Part shown: piece by piece, positions 7,305 to 8,945 of the stretch | Position numbering within the stretch: the stretch's first letter is position 1 | How the letters are laid out: every line of letters begins with the position of its first letter | Source: an uncultured Prevotellaceae bacterium | GTDB lineage: Bacteria; Bacteroidota; Bacteroidia; Bacteroidales; Muribaculaceae | Assembly (NCBI GenBank): GCA_937896015.1 | Contig: CALBLR010000050.1 | Span: 1 to 8,945 of the forward strand | DNA: 8,945 bases | Reading direction: 5' to 3' | Notes under the pieces: generated by a model | Database searches by the model: none | What the model was told of the DNA's origin: nothing | What the model saw: only the letters and a program-made list of their open reading frames with translations | Translations under genes and position numbers: made by a program

Positions 7305-7410
7305 AAATGTTTTGTTAAGTTGGTTTATATTTAATAAGTATTGCTTCTTTTCCTTGTCAGGGTGGAAGTCAATGGAATTTGTTACTTGGCCACTGTTAAT
7401 AAGTGATAAA

Positions 7411-7445
7411 CAAAATTAGTCACTCTCGTTGTAACAGACAAGCAA
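7411..7445 (-). promoter_or_regulatory. promoter of the susC-susD-BACON operon
   Basis: On the minus strand TTGCTTG (7445-7439) is followed after 20 bases by TAATTTTG (7418-7411), matching the Bacteroidetes -33 and -7 boxes. Transcription should start near 7402-7406, leaving a leader of about 100 nt before the susC ATG. A 9-bp direct repeat (TTAATAAGT on the plus strand) occurs at 7396-7404, at the predicted start site, and again at 7331-7339 in the leader. Confidence 0.6.
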
Positions 7446-7502
7446 TTTCGCAATTTTTTTCCACATTGTTACGCTTCAGTTAGCATCGCAATTTTAGTCA
7501 CA

Positions 7503-7575
7503 GCGCAAACGAAAGCAACTTTGTTTCAATGCGAAACAAAGTTGCCTGTGTGACACATTAGCGCATTTCGTTCGC
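7503..7575. promoter_or_regulatory. perfect 13-bp inverted repeat nested in a longer one, candidate operator
   Basis: GCAACTTTGTTTC (7515-7527) and GAAACAAAGTTGC (7533-7545) are exact inverted repeats separated by 5 bases. A second pair, AACGAAA (7508-7514) and TTTCGTT (7566-7572), flanks it. The left outer arm abuts the inner one, and GCG at 7503-7505 can pair with CGC at 7573-7575 across a 2-base bulge. No T-run follows on either strand, so this is not an intrinsic terminator. It lies about 70 bases upstream of the susC -33 box, between divergent units. A dimeric regulator site is the most likely role; an RNA or cruciform structure is possible. Confidence 0.5.
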
Positions 7576-7587
7576 ACTTTATGTTAT

Positions 7588-7599
7588 AAAACATGTTTT
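7588..7599. promoter_or_regulatory. 12-bp palindrome
   Basis: AAAACATGTTTT is a perfect palindrome in the divergent spacer, 13 bases beyond the outer arm of the nested inverted repeat. It could be an operator for either unit. Its A+T richness makes chance occurrence more plausible than for the 13-bp repeat. Confidence 0.3.
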
Positions 7600-7825
7600 T
7601 ACCCGTCATGAGGTGTCAAAATGCCATTCAGGCAACTTTCCGGCCCTTGCGGCAGCCACAAGCCTGCAGTCATGACCTTAGCATAAGCGTCCAACCCTCG
7701 GGGCGAAACGGCGTGGAGGCGCACCGGATTAGCATTTTTTACAGCAATTTAACAGATATAACATTTGCATCACACATGCATAAGCAGCCTGAAGCCCATG
7801 GCAACCAATAAATTTCATGGCTAAA

Positions 7826-7857
7826 TTTGCACACATTGCCCAATTTAGATATTTTTG
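7826..7857 (+). promoter_or_regulatory. promoter of the zinc-ribbon/transpeptidase unit
   Basis: TTTG (7826-7829) is followed after 20 bases by TATTTTTG (7850-7857), a full match to the Bacteroidetes -33 and -7 boxes with standard spacing. Transcription should begin near 7862-7866, about 80 bases before the ATG at 7947. This also rules out the in-frame TTG at 7827 as the start codon, because it would lie upstream of the transcript. Confidence 0.6.
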
Positions 7858-7946
7858 CCATAGCATTGTGGACGTGCGGCATCAAAGCCACGCGAAGGAG
7901 AGCCACAACTAAACTCAAAACACATTTCACAAACAGCCACACACTT

Positions 7947-8555
7947 ATGAAATGCAAATCGTGCAACCGAGAGATTAACGACGACGTGACATTCTGCCCA
8001 TATTGCGGCAAGCCCGTGGACGGCGAGCAGACGCTGCCCCCAACCCCACCTGCACCACCGGCGCAGCCTCCACACCCGCCGATGCCGCAACCAGCACCGC
8101 AGCAGCCCGCACAGCGGCCGTCGTCGTCATCGGCCAAAAACGTGATGATAGTGATGGCCGGCCTTGTGGTGATTGCACTCATTGCCGGAGTCACCGTGAT
8201 GTGGGTGAGCCGCGGCGGCAGCAAGGCCGACGAACCGATAGTGACCGAAGCCGCCGTGCCCGACACCGTGGTGAAGCACGACACGGTGGTGATGAAGCAG
8301 CAGGTGGTGCACGAGGTGCGCCACGAGTATTCCGCGCCAGCCAACCCCACGCAGGTGGTGGTGACCGGGCAAAACGTGAGGCTGCGGCTGACCCCGTCGC
8401 TGGCAGCGGGCACACTCACCTACACCGACGGCACCAACGTGCATCCGCGCCGCGGCCAGGTGCTGACCTATGTGGGCGAGGAGGGCGACTTCTACATGGT
8501 GAACTACCGCGGCTATAACGTGTACATATCAAAGCAATTCTCCTACGCCCGATAG
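7947..8555 (+). CDS. zinc-ribbon, single-pass membrane protein with C-terminal SH3-like domain
   Basis: This 202-residue protein starts at ATG 7947, directly before a zinc ribbon with C-x2-C at 3-6 and C-x2-C at 17-20 (C-P-Y-C-G). A linker of Pro, Gln and Ala follows at about 30-58. One hydrophobic segment lies at about 65-87, with Arg and Lys just after it. Residues about 88-140 form a charged, Val-rich stalk. The C-terminal ~60 residues (N-V-R-L-R near the start, then G-Q-V-L-T-Y-V-G-E-E-G-D-F-Y and G-Y-N-V-Y-I-S) resemble a bacterial SH3 domain. The likely topology is a cytoplasmic ribbon and an SH3-like domain outside the inner membrane, where such domains often bind peptidoglycan. The next gene, 41 bases on, encodes a cell-wall L,D-transpeptidase, which supports an envelope role. 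The positive charges after the membrane segment leave the orientation open. The precise function is unknown. Confidence 0.8.
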   Translation: MKCKSCNREINDDVTFCPYCGKPVDGEQTLPPTPPAPPAQPPHPPMPQPAPQQPAQRPSSSSAKNVMIVMAGLVVIALIAGVTVMWVSRGGSKADEPIVTEAAVPDTVVKHDTVVMKQQVVHEVRHEYSAPANPTQVVVTGQNVRLRLTPSLAAGTLTYTDGTNVHPRRGQVLTYVGEEGDFYMVNYRGYNVYISKQFSYAR

Positions 8556-8596
8556 ACCCCTTTACGAAGTGCCACACATTAATATACATATAGCAA

Positions 8597-8945
8597 ATGA
8601 CAACACTGATTCAAGCAATAAAGGCGCTGGCGCTGGCAGCGGCCATCGGCCTCACGCCAGCCGCCACACATGCCGCGCAGCCCAAGGCCGCGCCGGCGGC
8701 GAAGCGCAACACACTGATAGTGATTTCAAAGCGCGACCTCAACCTTAAGGTGTATCGCGCCGAAAAAGGCGACACCACGCTGCTGGCCACCTACCCTGCC
8801 TGCCTCAGCAAAAACAAGGGGCAAAAACAGCGGCGCGGCGACATGCGCACGCCCGAGTCGCCACAGGGGAGGCCGTTTAAAATCGTGTCGATTGAAAACG
8901 CCAAGGCGTGGAAGCACGACTTTGGCGACGGACGCGGCCCGATAC
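8597..8945 (+). CDS. exported L,D-transpeptidase (YkuD family), 5' part
   Basis: The first 116 residues are present; the gene runs off the right edge. A signal peptide covers about 1-26 (alanine-rich core, T-H-A before A-Q). The YkuD fold begins near residue 40 (T-L-I-V-I-S-K-R-D-L-N-L-K-V-Y), and the family motif G-D-M-R-T-P-E-S lies at 81-88, where G-D-x-R-T-P-E-G is usual. These enzymes form 3-3 crosslinks in peptidoglycan or attach proteins to it, using a cysteine in an H-x-S-x-G-C-x-R-like motif that would lie beyond the window, so activity cannot be judged here. The ATG at 8597 is the start closest to the signal peptide. The 41-base gap and shared direction suggest an operon with the zinc-ribbon/SH3 gene. 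Confidence 0.82.
   Translation, partial: MTTLIQAIKALALAAAIGLTPAATHAAQPKAAPAAKRNTLIVISKRDLNLKVYRAEKGDTTLLATYPACLSKNKGQKQRRGDMRTPESPQGRPFKIVSIENAKAWKHDFGDGRGPI

Larger units (their letters stand above)
7305..7946. other. 642-bp divergent intergenic region
   Basis: No credible gene lies here. From left to right it holds the susC leader and promoter, an A+T-rich stretch with TCGCAATTT repeated near 7448 and 7486, the nested inverted repeat, the 12-bp palindrome, a mixed stretch at 7600-7740 containing GTCATGA twice (7605-7611 and 7669-7675), and the rightward promoter with an 80-nt leader. In 7600-7740 I see no motif I can name. Confidence 0.6.

Noticed and set aside
7593..7811. 72-codon plus-strand open frame in the divergent spacer
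   Set aside because: There is no family resemblance or start signal, and it ends before the mapped promoter boxes of the next gene.
7895..7900. AAGGAG, a perfect Shine-Dalgarno core
   Set aside because: It is 46 bases upstream of the ATG at 7947, and no usable start codon lies at the right distance.
7827..7946. Upstream in-frame TTG extension of the zinc-ribbon protein by 40 residues
   Set aside because: The TTG is part of the predicted -33 box, and the extension is unlike coding sequence; the zinc ribbon begins exactly at ATG 7947.
7739..8419. 226-codon minus-strand open frame
   Set aside because: It is antisense to the zinc-ribbon/SH3 gene; its Cys/Gly/Thr repeats mirror the Pro/Ala-rich linker codons of that gene.

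Overview
The window most likely comes from a gut-type member of Bacteroidales. The evidence is a complete susC-susD-lipoprotein cassette, Bacteroidetes-style promoters (TTTG or TTG, about 20 bases, then TAnnTTTG), lipoprotein signals followed by acidic residues, and G+C-rich genes between A+T-rich spacers. The G+C-rich codon use and the REP-like repeat would suit Muribaculaceae, but that placement is a guess.

Layout. Positions 1-31 may hold the first codons of a leftward gene, with a good leftward promoter at 174-205. The spacer at 32-975 has no convincing protein gene. It contains a strong hairpin (361-397), a cluster of phased TGTTA words (410-450), an 8-bp tandem duplication (483-498), an inverted pair of REP-like palindromes with compensatory differences (715-866), and a terminator-like hairpin (916-950). 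Positions 976-7304 are one leftward operon: SusC-type TonB-dependent transporter, SusD-like lipoprotein, then a two-BACON-domain lipoprotein. susD and the BACON gene overlap by 4 bases (ATGA), and the second start has a strong Shine-Dalgarno sequence, which is unusual in this phylum.

Positions 7305-7946 are a divergent regulatory region. It holds the susC promoter (7411-7445), a perfect 13-bp inverted repeat nested in a longer one (7503-7575), a 12-bp palindrome, and a rightward promoter (7826-7857). The rightward unit encodes a zinc-ribbon/transmembrane/SH3-like protein and then the first 116 codons of an exported YkuD-type L,D-transpeptidase cut by the window edge.

How the genes work together. 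SusC (outer-membrane channel) and SusD (surface lid) should import an oligomeric nutrient powered by TonB. The BACON lipoprotein is probably an extra surface binding protein. No enzyme, anti-sigma factor or hybrid two-component regulator is present, so the ligand cannot be named. The rightward pair looks like a cell-envelope unit. I see no clear new defence or mobile system. The most unusual material is the structured non-coding DNA in the two spacers.
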